A DNA stretch of 10,592 bases from Bacillota bacterium (GCA_023409835.1 JAEYQV010000016.1:1-10592); one strand, 5' to 3'; counted from the stretch's first letter, positions 1 to 6,555 are shown. The notes: a model not told the origin generated them from the letters alone. Made by a program: numbers and translations.

Positions 1-126
1 CGAAATGGGAGAAAAAACATCCATTTTTAATATATTTTATAATTGCCATATGGACAGTTTATATTTCAACCTGATTTTTGAGGAATTTACTCATTCAAAG
101 TGGAAGTTACCTTTTCAATTGACCAA
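1..126 (-). repeat. Inverted-repeat copy 1: terminal 126 bp of the IS30-like element, cut by the window edge
   Basis: The reverse complement of this stretch is identical, base for base, to 8890-9015. Position 127 no longer matches 8889, so the inner boundary is sharp, while the outer side runs off the window. The inner edge carries a 19-nt motif (100-118 on the minus strand, TTGAAAAGGTAACTTCCAC) that resembles the right end of the IS at 10568-10586, so I read it as an IS terminus with the rest of the element lying to the left, unseen. Its 48-codon open frame (5-151) has no ribosome binding site and is probably not a gene. That a second full IS copy lies outside the window is inference. Confidence 0.85.
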
Positions 127-185
127 AATTAGTTTCTTAAATTTTGATTAAGTTTACGATTCTTCAAGGTTTGTTCATAAAATTA

Positions 186-194
186 TGTTATAAT
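186..194 (+). promoter_or_regulatory. Extended -10 promoter of the alarmone synthetase operon
   Basis: TGTTATAAT is a perfect TGn-extended -10 hexamer. No convincing -35 box lies at 17 bp. Transcription would start near 201, giving a leader of about 68 nt before the ATG at 269. The site is 60 bp inside the IS-like repeat end, so the operon seems to keep its own promoter rather than depend on the IS. Confidence 0.6.
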
Positions 195-268
195 AAAAAC
201 AATGAACAAAATATGAATAAAATTTGTTCGTATGAGGGTTTACAAAAAGGGAAGAAGGTTGTGATGGA

Positions 269-1069
269 ATGGATCTGCCGATGTTTTATAATGAAGCAGA
301 GGAGTGGAACAATGCATTATTTCTATATGATGCGGCATTGAAAGAGATTAATACGAAGCTTGAAATATTAAATAATGAATTTAAATTGGCACATCAATAT
401 AACCCGATAGAACATATTACCTCCAGAATAAAGTCTCCGCAGAGTATAGCAAAGAAGCTCAGGCATAATAACAAGGAGCTGACGGTAGATAATATTGTGA
501 AATATGTGAATGATGTTGCAGGAATAAGAATTATCTGTTCCTTTACCTCGGATATTTACCGAATATCGGACCTTATTGCCAAGCAGAATGACATTAAGGT
601 TCTAAAGGTTAAGGATTATATTATGAAGCCAAAAGAGAACGGCTATACCAGCTATCATATGATTGTATCAATACCGATATACTTATCGAATCAAACCATT
701 GAGACAAAAGTGGAGATCCAGATTAGAACCATCGCGATGGATTTCTGGGCAAGCCTGGAGCATAAAATCTACTATAAATTCGAAGGAAAAGCTCCTGAAC
801 ACATACAGAAGGAGTTGAAGGAATGCTCCGAGATCGTCTCCTATCTGGATCAGAAGATGCTCTCTCTTAACGAAGAGATCAAGGCCTACAGCAAAGACCG
901 GATGGATAACCTTGAGGAAATTACCTCGAATGATAGAATAGTGGTGGCCGAATCCTTCGGTACCATAGTGGAAGAAGAGCCGGAGAAGGCTTCAGAGGCA
1001 GCAAAGCCAAAGAAGTCCGCTGAGAAGAAAAATGGAAGAAAGAGAATATTATTTGGTTTAGGAAGTTAA
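269..1069 (+). CDS. Small alarmone synthetase (RelA/SpoT-domain GTP pyrophosphokinase, RelQ/YjbM-like)
   Basis: Predicted to transfer pyrophosphate from ATP to GTP or GDP, making (p)ppGpp in the cytoplasm. All synthetase landmarks are visible in the 266-aa product: the ATP-binding R53-x-K55-S56 stretch followed by SI and lysines 62-63; D82 and GIR (85-87); KPKENGYTSYH at 120-130, including the guanine-stacking tyrosine Y126; and EIQIRT (149-154) followed by W160, H165 and YYK (168-170). There is no HD hydrolase domain and no TGS/ACT regulatory region, so it is a stand-alone synthetase. Classical RelQ proteins are about 210 aa; here a tail from about residue 215 is acidic and then Lys-rich. 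The ATG at 269 has a GAAGG-type site about 10 nt upstream. It sits 24 bp before a coiled-coil membrane protein gene and probably shares its transcript. A toxic alarmone synthetase is possible but less likely, as the neighbour does not look like an antitoxin. Confidence 0.9.
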   Translation: MDLPMFYNEAEEWNNALFLYDAALKEINTKLEILNNEFKLAHQYNPIEHITSRIKSPQSIAKKLRHNNKELTVDNIVKYVNDVAGIRIICSFTSDIYRISDLIAKQNDIKVLKVKDYIMKPKENGYTSYHMIVSIPIYLSNQTIETKVEIQIRTIAMDFWASLEHKIYYKFEGKAPEHIQKELKECSEIVSYLDQKMLSLNEEIKAYSKDRMDNLEEITSNDRIVVAESFGTIVEEEPEKASEAAKPKKSAEKKNGRKRILFGLGS

Positions 1070-1093
1070 ATTTAATCGGGAGGGGAGATACCA

Positions 1094-1771
1094 GTGAGTC
1101 GATTCCCATTTGGGAAACCAGGAATTAATATAGTGGAGGGAAAGAAGCATGATAAGGGGAACATGCCCGCCACTAAGAATTTTGCTTCTCTTAAGAAGGA
1201 GCAGACGATGATGTATGAGAAAAAGCTTCAGGAGTATGAAGAAACTTTGGACAAGTATCAAAGCTGCATTCATCAATATTTAGAGAGGCTGGAGGAGCTT
1301 AACAGGAGAACGGCAGAGAAGCCGGAGAACCAGATATCTTTAGTACAGGCAGCGGTGGACCTTACCTATATCAAGGAGCAGGGTAAGGAGCTTAGAGATC
1401 TGGTAGAGGAGCTTCGTGAAAGCGGCGACCGAAGTAATCTGGAACAGTTTAACAAAATTCTTACACAGGGAAATAAGGCAGCCGAGCAACAGGAAAGCTT
1501 ATTGACCACTCTGATTGAAACGAATTATAAACTGGAAGGATTGGATAAGAATGTAGTAACCCGCTTTACGGATGTACAGGTAGAGCTCCAGAAACAGACC
1601 TTATTCCAATATAAGCAAAATCAGACGGAACTCCAATCCAGAATGGATACCGTAGCTAAGTCGGTGAAGCGGAACAGGTTGTTATTATGGCTGGTCATAA
1701 CCTTCCAATTTCTCGGACTTGGAGCGATGACTTTTATCATTCTGTATCTTCTAGAGATCATCAGATTTTAA
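1094..1771 (+). CDS. Coiled-coil protein with a C-terminal transmembrane anchor, function unknown
   Basis: I do not recognise a named family. The 225-aa product has a short polar N-terminus, then a long charged helical region (about 32-195) rich in Glu, Lys, Gln and Leu with heptad-like spacing, and one hydrophobic segment at about 196-220 ending in EIIRF. This suggests a tail-anchored protein with its coiled coil in the cytoplasm, preceded by a Lys/Arg cluster (KRNR, 192-195). The start is a GTG at 1094, chosen because AGGGGAG lies about 6 nt upstream; the first in-frame ATG, at residue 24, has its purine stretch too close. The 24-bp gap after the alarmone synthetase and the shared terminator at 1787-1842 indicate a two-gene operon. 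A membrane-scaffold role for the synthetase is only a guess from this linkage. Confidence 0.8.
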   Translation: MSRFPFGKPGINIVEGKKHDKGNMPATKNFASLKKEQTMMYEKKLQEYEETLDKYQSCIHQYLERLEELNRRTAEKPENQISLVQAAVDLTYIKEQGKELRDLVEELRESGDRSNLEQFNKILTQGNKAAEQQESLLTTLIETNYKLEGLDKNVVTRFTDVQVELQKQTLFQYKQNQTELQSRMDTVAKSVKRNRLLLWLVITFQFLGLGAMTFIILYLLEIIRF

Positions 1772-1786
1772 GAAAATACATAAAGA

Positions 1787-1842
1787 CCCCCCGGTAAATA
1801 GGGCTTGTAGCTACACAAAGCCCTTCTTCCCGGGGGTTTTTT
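1787..1842 (+). terminator. Rho-independent terminator closing the alarmone synthetase operon
   Basis: An outer stem CCCCCGG (1788-1794) pairs with CCGGGGG (1830-1836) and is followed by six T residues (1837-1842). Inside it a second stem, GGGCTT with AAGCCC, forms around 1801-1823. It starts 16 nt after the stop codon at 1771. Read on the minus strand the stem is followed by only a weak T stretch, so it serves the convergent gene at 1908 poorly if at all. Confidence 0.9.
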
Positions 1843-1907
1843 ATATTCTAATTTCTGCTACTCAAGTTGACTTATCCAGAATAGAATCGTTTGTATTGAC
1901 TAAGCGA

Positions 1908-2897
1908 CTATAACTTAATTCCCTTTAACAGGGCAGCAAGACCCGTGGTTGCTTCATCACCGCTGCTGTAAGCCGAGGGGGCGTCTGCTGCATCCTCAAC
2001 AACCTCTTCTTTCTCTTCCACAGCCTTCATGCTTAGGCTGATCTTGCCATCCTTAATATCGATTACCTTAACGGTTACCGTATCTCCCTCCTTCATAATC
2101 TCATTCGGGGACTTTAACCGTTTATCACTCATTTGGGAGATATGAACCAGACCGGATAAACCATCGCCGATGGTTACAAAAGCACCATAGGGAGCAATTT
2201 TCTCCACAGTGCCGGTGGTAACGATACCCAACTGCAGCTTGTTAATTCTATTTTTCTTATCCTTCTGTGCCCGATCCCTCTCGACCTCTTTACCGGATAA
2301 TACCAGCTTCCTGTCGGCCTCAGAGGAGGTGATTACAATAACATCGATTTCCTTACCTACCCAGGAGGCGAGATTTTCAACATAGGTTAAGGACAGCTGG
2401 GAGGCCGGAATAAATGCACGAATTCCCTGAAGGTAGGTTACAACGCCTCCGTTTACGGCCTGGGATATCTTAACCCGGACAATCGTCCGATTATCCTTCA
2501 TTTCGTTTAACTGCTCCCATGCCAGAACATCGTCGGCACGCTTCTTGGAGAGTAGAATATTACCATGTCCGTCATCTTCACGCAGAACCATTGCTGAGAG
2601 CTCTTCTCCGGGCGTTACATCTGCCTTAATGGAGAAGCTGGGATCATTGCTTAATTCCTCCAGCTTAATAATTCCCTCCGTATAATAGCCTAAATCCAGG
2701 GTTACAAAGGCTTCGGAAATTCCGATTACGGTACCCTTCAGGATATCTCCCTCATTTATTTTCTTAAATGAATTGTTAAGCTGTTCCTTAAAGTCATCCA
2801 TCGAGGGGATTACCTCCGGGGCCGGAGCAGCTTCTGAAACTGTTTCCGGGATTGCCATCCTATCGTTATCATTCGAACTAAGATTATCTGTACTCAT
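1908..2897 (-). CDS. Three-S1-domain RNA-binding protein (ribosomal protein S1-like)
   Basis: The 329-aa product has three OB-fold S1 domains at about 50-120, 137-205 and 224-292. The third is the most canonical (GTVEKIAPYGAFVTIGDGLSGLVHISQ, 229-255 region), with the GAFV and GLVHIS signatures. The first 48 residues are low-complexity and acidic; the last 35 are acidic (EEKEEVVEDAADA) and end in ALLKGIKL. It probably binds mRNA in the cytoplasm, at the ribosome or in RNA metabolism. It is shorter than E. coli S1 (six domains) and the usual four-domain Firmicute homologues. The open frame continues to 3095, but the ATG at 2897 has AAGGAG about 9 nt upstream and its own extended -10 promoter at 2937-2945, and the longer part overlaps the upstream gene out of frame, so I start at 2897. 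Whether it is the main S1 of this organism cannot be decided here. Confidence 0.92.
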   Translation of the reverse strand: MSTDNLSSNDNDRMAIPETVSEAAPAPEVIPSMDDFKEQLNNSFKKINEGDILKGTVIGISEAFVTLDLGYYTEGIIKLEELSNDPSFSIKADVTPGEELSAMVLREDDGHGNILLSKKRADDVLAWEQLNEMKDNRTIVRVKISQAVNGGVVTYLQGIRAFIPASQLSLTYVENLASWVGKEIDVIVITSSEADRKLVLSGKEVERDRAQKDKKNRINKLQLGIVTTGTVEKIAPYGAFVTIGDGLSGLVHISQMSDKRLKSPNEIMKEGDTVTVKVIDIKDGKISLSMKAVEEKEEVVEDAADAPSAYSSGDEATTGLAALLKGIKL

Positions 2898-2936
2898 GTT
2901 GCAGGTCTCCTTTTCTATGACTATGTATTTGCTTAC

Positions 2937-2945
2937 AGTATAACA
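2937..2945 (-). promoter_or_regulatory. Extended -10 promoter of the S1-domain gene
   Basis: On the minus strand this reads TGTTATACT, a TGn-extended -10 lying in the 61-bp gap between the upstream gene's stop (2959) and the S1 gene's ATG (2897). No good -35 is visible. The S1-domain gene can therefore be expressed apart from its upstream neighbour, though read-through is possible. Confidence 0.55.
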
Positions 2946-2958
2946 CATAAAGGAAAAA

Positions 2959-3714
2959 TTAATTAGTAAATTTATTAAAATCAGAACGTGTGTAAAGAAA
3001 AGAGCGGCCTTTTTTACCGATTCTGTCCACACAGCCCACATAATGTAATATATTAAGGGCTGTCTGGGAAGCACCCATGGAGAGGCGGCTCGCAAGTTTA
3101 AAATCCTTCGCAGTGAAGTTTTCAGGCAGAGCTTTTGGAATCAAAAGGTGATAATCTGCGATCGACCGTATAGGAATCTCCTCAACCAGCTCGGTTGGGA
3201 TACGGTCACATCTGGATGATCCCTTCTTTCGATCCGTACTCCAGCCGTCCAGAAAGCGGTATTCTTCAATATTCACCATAACAATTGTCAGGCTTAGGTT
3301 GGGAACGGTCAGAAAATTCTTTATTTTATACAGCTCAGGAAAAATGGAGTAAGGAGTACCGGTTTTCGGGGATTTTCTGGGAGAACTGATCTCGCCTGTC
3401 TCCGGATTAACCCAACGAAGCCATTTCACATATGGAATGGGGAAAACTATGGTTACCGGGTAATAGGAGAGGAATGCCTGTAGCTTTCGCCTGAGTTTAT
3501 CAAAGCTGCGTGTCTGAATCTCTATAATATCATGACCGGTACAGATATCAGCGACGAAGCCTCCTACCTTGATTTCGTGGTTGATCGGGTCCGGAGAGTA
3601 ATAATTCTTTAAAACCGAATGCACTGTTTTCTCACTAAGTGTTCCTATCCCGTTCATACCCTGTCTTTGCCCTATGACTTCATCACATACGGTCTGAAAT
3701 AGCTGCCTGTCCAA
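2959..3714 (-). CDS. Uncharacterised protein with a PD-(D/E)XK-like motif and a C-terminal helical (possibly winged-helix) region
   Basis: I cannot name the family. The 251-aa product carries E47, then a Gly-rich strand leading to D56, and an E65-I-Q67 triplet in DIIEIQTRSFDKLR. This order (E, then D, then E-x-Q/K before a helix) resembles the core of PD-(D/E)XK nucleases, with Gln in place of the usual Lys. Mid-protein segments KSPKTGT (114-120) and SSRCDRIPTELVEEI (166-180) look conserved-domain-like but are unassigned. Residues 200-245 form helices that could be a winged helix (ASQTALNILHYVGCV). The start at 3714 is a TTG with AAAGG 13 nt upstream; an in-frame ATG at 3657 (residue 20) has AAAGG 6 nt upstream and is a real alternative. 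It is 61 bp upstream of the S1-domain gene on the same strand. A nucleic-acid enzyme is suggested, not shown. Confidence 0.75.
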   Translation of the reverse strand: MDRQLFQTVCDEVIGQRQGMNGIGTLSEKTVHSVLKNYYSPDPINHEIKVGGFVADICTGHDIIEIQTRSFDKLRRKLQAFLSYYPVTIVFPIPYVKWLRWVNPETGEISSPRKSPKTGTPYSIFPELYKIKNFLTVPNLSLTIVMVNIEEYRFLDGWSTDRKKGSSRCDRIPTELVEEIPIRSIADYHLLIPKALPENFTAKDFKLASRLSMGASQTALNILHYVGCVDRIGKKGRSFLYTRSDFNKFTN

Positions 3715-3783
3715 TCATCATCACACACCTTTATCATATCAATGTCAGAGGATTATCTGATAGGAACAGAATATCTGATTTAC

Positions 3784-3812
3784 AATAAATAATCAAGTAT
3801 AGAATATGTCAA
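3784..3812 (-). promoter_or_regulatory. Possible promoter of the PD-(D/E)XK-like gene
   Basis: TTGACA, a perfect -35 box, occurs on the minus strand at 3807-3812. At a 17-19-bp spacing only weak -10 matches follow (TTTATT or TATTGT). A small imperfect hairpin (AAGTCCT with AGGGCTT, 3820-3838) lies just upstream. Low certainty; the rest of the 216-bp gap 3715-3930 shows no gene. Confidence 0.3.
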
Positions 3813-3930
3813 CTACTGCAAGTCCTTCAGGAGGGCTTATCTTGATCGAAAAGGAGCATTTCATTATGTAGGATTACGATGTAAGTACCAGGAATATTTC
3901 CGACTGAGCTTTTTTAAGGTGGTAGCCAGG

Positions 3931-4935
3931 CTAACGGTAGAAGTCTTGCGTTATATAGGTTCCGTATTCACTGCCTTCCTGATAAACGAAGCCGACACCC
4001 AAGCTTATATAATCAGGGTTCAATAGGTTATTCCTGTGTTCGGGAGAATTAAACCAGGCATGACAGGAGAGGATGGCCGTGCCGTAGCCGGCTATTATAT
4101 TCTCGCCGATAGACTGGTAGGATAAGCCCTCCTCGTACAGTCGATCTCCGGGCCGTTTTCTGTCCGGGCTGATATGACTAAAATAATGCTTCTCTGCCAT
4201 ATCAAGACTGTGCTTTCGGGAAGCCTTAGCCGCGGAGGACGACCAGGATAGCAAAGGTACGTTATTCCTTGCACGGATGGAGTTGGTCAGGTCATAGGTA
4301 AGAAGCTCAATGCTTCTCATGACACTCTCACGAAAGCCATCCTCCTTCACCTGCTTGCTCAGGACATAGATACCGCTTACCTTACCGGTACCCTCCTGAT
4401 CCATTAATAGCTTGGCAATAACATGGTCATCTTCTATATTTATGATAGTAGATAACTTGTAATCACTGTTCAACCGTTGATTGACCTCATTGACATCTGA
4501 ATCAGGGGTAATGCCCAAATAATAAAAGCTTAGAGAATCAGTATAAAAGCCTACAACTTGACTGTCTTTTACAGCAATAAAGCTAAGATTTCTATAATTG
4601 TAATTATATACATAATATTCAAAATCATACTCTGTTTCAACGATCCGTCCCGGTTGGCCTAGCTTTGATATAACGTGTTCCAAACGTTCCCCCACAACCA
4701 GGGTAGTATTATTCAGAGTCAGGGCGGCTGCATTATTATGTAACGGAGCGGGGGAGGTCTCTTCCGATGTATTCTCCTTATAAATAGGATCTGGATGGGT
4801 GGAGGATGCCGCTGTGGTGGCGGAAATATTGGAAGATACAGGAGGGGAAGGAACAGAATCGGCAGGTCGTGATAGTTTAAGTATTAAAAGAAGAGTGCCC
4901 CATAGAAGGACACGGAAACCGGTATGTATTTTCAT
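3931..4935 (-). CDS. Exported CAP-domain (YkwD/SCP-PR1-like) protein with CAP-associated N-terminal domain
   Basis: The 334-aa product begins with a hydrophobic segment (7-21), a signal peptide or membrane anchor without a lipobox Cys. A Ser/Thr/Pro-rich linker runs to about 70. Residues 72-195 resemble the CAP_assoc_N domain (VGERLEHVISKLGQPGRIVETEYDFEYYVY region), and 208-334 are the CAP domain. CAP cavity residues are visible: H254 (YFSH), E278 (SIGENI) and H300 in SPEHRNNLL, ending with GVGF and TQDFY. CAP proteins of bacilli and clostridia are secreted and of mostly unknown biochemical role. The ATG at 4935 has only a weak AGAAAGAA-type site upstream. It is transcribed divergently from galE across a 220-bp gap. 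Confidence 0.9.
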   Translation of the reverse strand: MKIHTGFRVLLWGTLLLILKLSRPADSVPSPPVSSNISATTAASSTHPDPIYKENTSEETSPAPLHNNAAALTLNNTTLVVGERLEHVISKLGQPGRIVETEYDFEYYVYNYNYRNLSFIAVKDSQVVGFYTDSLSFYYLGITPDSDVNEVNQRLNSDYKLSTIINIEDDHVIAKLLMDQEGTGKVSGIYVLSKQVKEDGFRESVMRSIELLTYDLTNSIRARNNVPLLSWSSSAAKASRKHSLDMAEKHYFSHISPDRKRPGDRLYEEGLSYQSIGENIIAGYGTAILSCHAWFNSPEHRNNLLNPDYISLGVGFVYQEGSEYGTYITQDFYR

Positions 4936-5003
4936 GGGATTTGGGTTCTTTCTAATTCGGAGAGGGGATCTCCAGGATTATGTCGTAGGAATCTGTCAGC
5001 TTC

Positions 5004-5012
5004 ATTCTATCA
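5004..5012 (-). promoter_or_regulatory. Extended -10 promoter of the CAP-domain gene
   Basis: On the minus strand this reads TGATAGAAT, a TGn-extended -10 about 68 nt upstream of the ATG at 4935. No clear -35 box is seen. The resulting leader would be roughly 60 nt. Confidence 0.45.
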
Positions 5013-5082
5013 TATCGGCTGTGGCGGAAGCAGAAAGGTTACTGGAAAACCACCCAACATCTGTAAATATTTTAATTGGCTA

Positions 5083-5111
5083 TTTTCAAATTACTTAAAA
5101 TAAAGTAGAAT
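5083..5111 (+). promoter_or_regulatory. Probable galE promoter
   Basis: TTTTCA (5083-5088) and TAGAAT (5106-5111) are separated by 17 bp, upstream of the galE ATG at 5156. An overlapping alternative is TTACTT (5091-5096) with TATGAT (5113-5118) at 16 bp. The surroundings are very A+T rich, so the exact hexamers are uncertain. Confidence 0.45.
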
Positions 5112-5155
5112 ATATGATAAATAGACGTTAAATAGATGGAGGAAGGAGATAGAAT

Positions 5156-6166
5156 ATGAAGATATTAGTTACCGGAGGAGCAGGCTATATTGCAAGCCAT
5201 ACGGATTTGGAGCTTTTAAACGCTGGTTATGATGTGGTAGCAGTGGATAATTTGAGTAATTCCAGCACGGAATCCATCCATAGGGTGGAGAAGCTGACGG
5301 GAAAACCGATCCGGTTTTATGAGACGGATATTCTGAATAAAGAAGCTTTAAAGGAGATATTCCGAAAGGAGAAGGTGGATGCGGTGATTCATTTTGCCGG
5401 TTTAAAGGCAGTTGGTGAATCCTGTGCCCTTCCATTAAAATACTTCAGTAATAATTTAAGCGGTACAATTACCCTACTTGAGGTGATGCAGGAAGAGGGC
5501 GTGAAGAATCTGGTGTTCTCCTCCTCCGCGACGGTATACGGAGAACCCAAGACCGTTCCGGTAACAGAGGATTTCCCGCTGTCAGCAACGAACCCCTATG
5601 GGAGAACCAAGCTGATAATCGAAGACATGCTGAGAGATCTGTATCAAGCAGATGCTTCCTGGAACATCGCCATATTAAGATATTTTAACCCGATTGGAGC
5701 TCATGAAAGCGGTGAAATCGGAGAAGATCCCAATGGGATACCAAACAATCTGGTACCCTATGTAGCAAAGGTGGCAACAGGAGTATTAGAGAAAATCAGA
5801 GTATTCGGGGACGACTATGACACCCCCGACGGTACCGGAATTCGGGACTATATTCATGTGGTGGATCTGGCACTGGGACATATTAAGGCAATAGAAAAGC
5901 TGACCCAGAATCCGGGGCTGGTCACTTATAATCTTGGTACCGGCGTAGGGTATAGTGTATTAGATGTAATACATAACTATGAGAAGGCTTGCAATAAGAA
6001 GCTTCCCTATGAGGTGACGGACAGAAGACCGGGAGATATTCCTGTTACTTATGCCGATGCCTCAAAAGCCTACCGGGAGCTTGGCTGGAAAGCGGAGCGT
6101 GGAATAGCAGAAATGTGCGAGGACTCCTATCGTTGGCAGAGTAATAATCCCAATGGATACCGATAG
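5156..6166 (+). CDS. galE: UDP-glucose 4-epimerase
   Basis: Interconverts UDP-glucose and UDP-galactose using bound NAD in the cytoplasm, supplying galactose for surface glycans and allowing galactose use by the Leloir pathway. The 336-aa product has the normal family length. It shows the N-terminal Rossmann motif TGGAGYIAS (6-14), the acidic ribose-binding VDN (30-32), HFAGLKAVGES (79-89), the catalytic SSATVYG with S124, the Y148-x-x-x-K152 pair (YGRTK), NPIGAHESGEIGEDP, and the C-terminal GDDYDTPDGTGIRDYIHV and RRPGDI sugar-nucleotide segments. The third Gly of the usual GxxGxxG loop is Ala13. The ATG has AAGGAG 7 nt upstream, preceded by a second GGAGG. No Leloir partner (galK, galT) is next to it, so a role in polysaccharide precursor supply is as likely as galactose catabolism. 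Confidence 0.97.
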   Translation: MKILVTGGAGYIASHTDLELLNAGYDVVAVDNLSNSSTESIHRVEKLTGKPIRFYETDILNKEALKEIFRKEKVDAVIHFAGLKAVGESCALPLKYFSNNLSGTITLLEVMQEEGVKNLVFSSSATVYGEPKTVPVTEDFPLSATNPYGRTKLIIEDMLRDLYQADASWNIAILRYFNPIGAHESGEIGEDPNGIPNNLVPYVAKVATGVLEKIRVFGDDYDTPDGTGIRDYIHVVDLALGHIKAIEKLTQNPGLVTYNLGTGVGYSVLDVIHNYEKACNKKLPYEVTDRRPGDIPVTYADASKAYRELGWKAERGIAEMCEDSYRWQSNNPNGYR

Positions 6167-6241
6167 ACGCGTACAATTGTTTTCCATAACCTTTAAAATT
6201 ATGCATAATGATAGAAAACCTAAGAAAAAATGGAAAGAGCA

Positions 6242-6270
6242 TTGACAAAATGCCTAAAATTTGTTAATCT
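6242..6270 (+). promoter_or_regulatory. Strong promoter without a downstream protein gene
   Basis: A consensus -35 TTGACA (6242-6247) is followed after exactly 17 bp by TAATCT (6265-6270), which is preceded by TG one base away (TGTTAATCT), an extended -10. Start of transcription is expected near 6277. It is 75 bp past the galE stop, and the next same-strand protein gene is not in this window. Confidence 0.6.
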
Positions 6271-6276
6271 ATATAC

Positions 6277-6406
6277 GGTTAGTACACGAGAAGGTATGAT
6301 ACCAGAGGATTAAAGTTGGGGAAGCGAGAGGGTAGAAGTAATAAAAGTAAGATTGGCTAAAACGTATGATCTACAGGACATACCTTTTTAGCCAATCTTA
6401 TTTTCG
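6277..6406 (+). ncRNA. Candidate small structured RNA, no known family recognised
   Basis: From the predicted start to the T-rich stretch after the hairpin at 6348-6400 this is about 130 nt with no credible open frame. The 3' hairpin has a 15-bp perfect stem (6348-6362 with 6386-6400), then an inner GTATG/CATAC stem (6364-6368 with 6379-6383) and a 10-nt loop. Upstream, AAGGTATG (6291-6298) is exactly complementary to CATACCTT (6379-6386), so the loop-proximal arm could pair with the 5' part instead, as in attenuators. I compared it by eye with common riboswitch and housekeeping-RNA signatures and saw no match. It could be a small regulatory RNA, an orphaned leader or a mobile palindrome. Confidence 0.35.
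6348..6400. terminator. Long hairpin, likely terminator of the candidate RNA
   Basis: TAAGATTGGCTAAAA (6348-6362) is perfectly complementary to 6386-6400. The plus strand continues TTTTCGG and the minus strand continues into CTTTTATT, so it could end transcription weakly in either direction. The stem is A+T rich for a terminator. Confidence 0.5.
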
Positions 6407-6425
6407 GATTAAAACTGAAACCTGC

Positions 6426-6487
6426 AAAACGAAAAGAGGGTGACGCTTACAAGCTTGCTTGTAGAAGCGTTACCCTCTTTTCGTTTT
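6426..6487. terminator. 62-nt hairpin, bidirectional terminator between galE and the CapA-like gene
   Basis: The arms 6426-6441 and 6472-6487 are perfect complements (AAAACGAAAAGAGGGT with its reverse complement). The stem continues through GACGCTT and AAGCGTT with one G-T wobble, then ACAAG and CTTGT around a CTTG tetraloop, with a 2-nt bulge. Because the outer arm is A-rich on one side and T-rich on the other, each strand reads a GC-rich stem followed by CTTTTCGTTTT, suiting termination from both sides. Confidence 0.7.
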
Positions 6488-6491
6488 ATAG

Positions 6492-6545
6492 GCGAAGCCT
6501 ACGCGACTGAATGACCGGAGGTCATGAGGTTGCGGCAGGTCTCAG
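6492..6545. repeat. 54-bp palindromic repeat, copy A
   Basis: It is identical to 6566-6619 except for one base (GACCGG here, GAGCGG there), with a 74-bp period. Internally ATGACC-GGA-GGTCAT forms a perfect 6-bp stem (6511-6525), and CGC..GAC pairs with GGT..GCG further out. The end GCAGGTCTCAG (6535-6545) nearly complements CTGAAACCTGC at 6415-6425, so its left arm appears split off by the 62-nt hairpin. A TTTTT run follows at 6546-6550. Confidence 0.85.
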
Positions 6546-6555
6546 TTTTTATCAT

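Noticed and set aside
5..151. Short open frame in repeat copy 1 (48 codons), matched by the frame 9011 to 8757 in copy 2
   Set aside because: It lies in the non-coding end of the IS, has no ribosome binding site, and its C-terminus differs between copies because it runs out of the element into unrelated flanks.
144..341. 65-codon plus-strand frame overlapping the alarmone synthetase start
   Set aside because: It covers the promoter region, overlaps the synthetase out of frame and has no recognisable protein features.
269..1771. Toxin-antitoxin (toxSAS-type) pair
   Set aside because: The synthetase looks like the housekeeping RelQ type, and the second product is a membrane-anchored coiled coil unlike known toxSAS antitoxins; I cannot exclude it but see no positive sign.
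2898..3095. 66-codon N-terminal extension of the S1-domain protein
   Set aside because: The extension overlaps the upstream gene, has no family-like content, and the internal ATG has a good ribosome binding site and promoter.
4799..5098. 99-codon plus-strand frame antisense to the CAP gene start
   Set aside because: It lies opposite the signal peptide/linker region and the divergent promoters and shows no domain or good initiation site.
6230..6313. 27-codon frame across the orphan promoter
   Set aside because: There is no ribosome binding site, and it overlaps the -35 and -10 elements.
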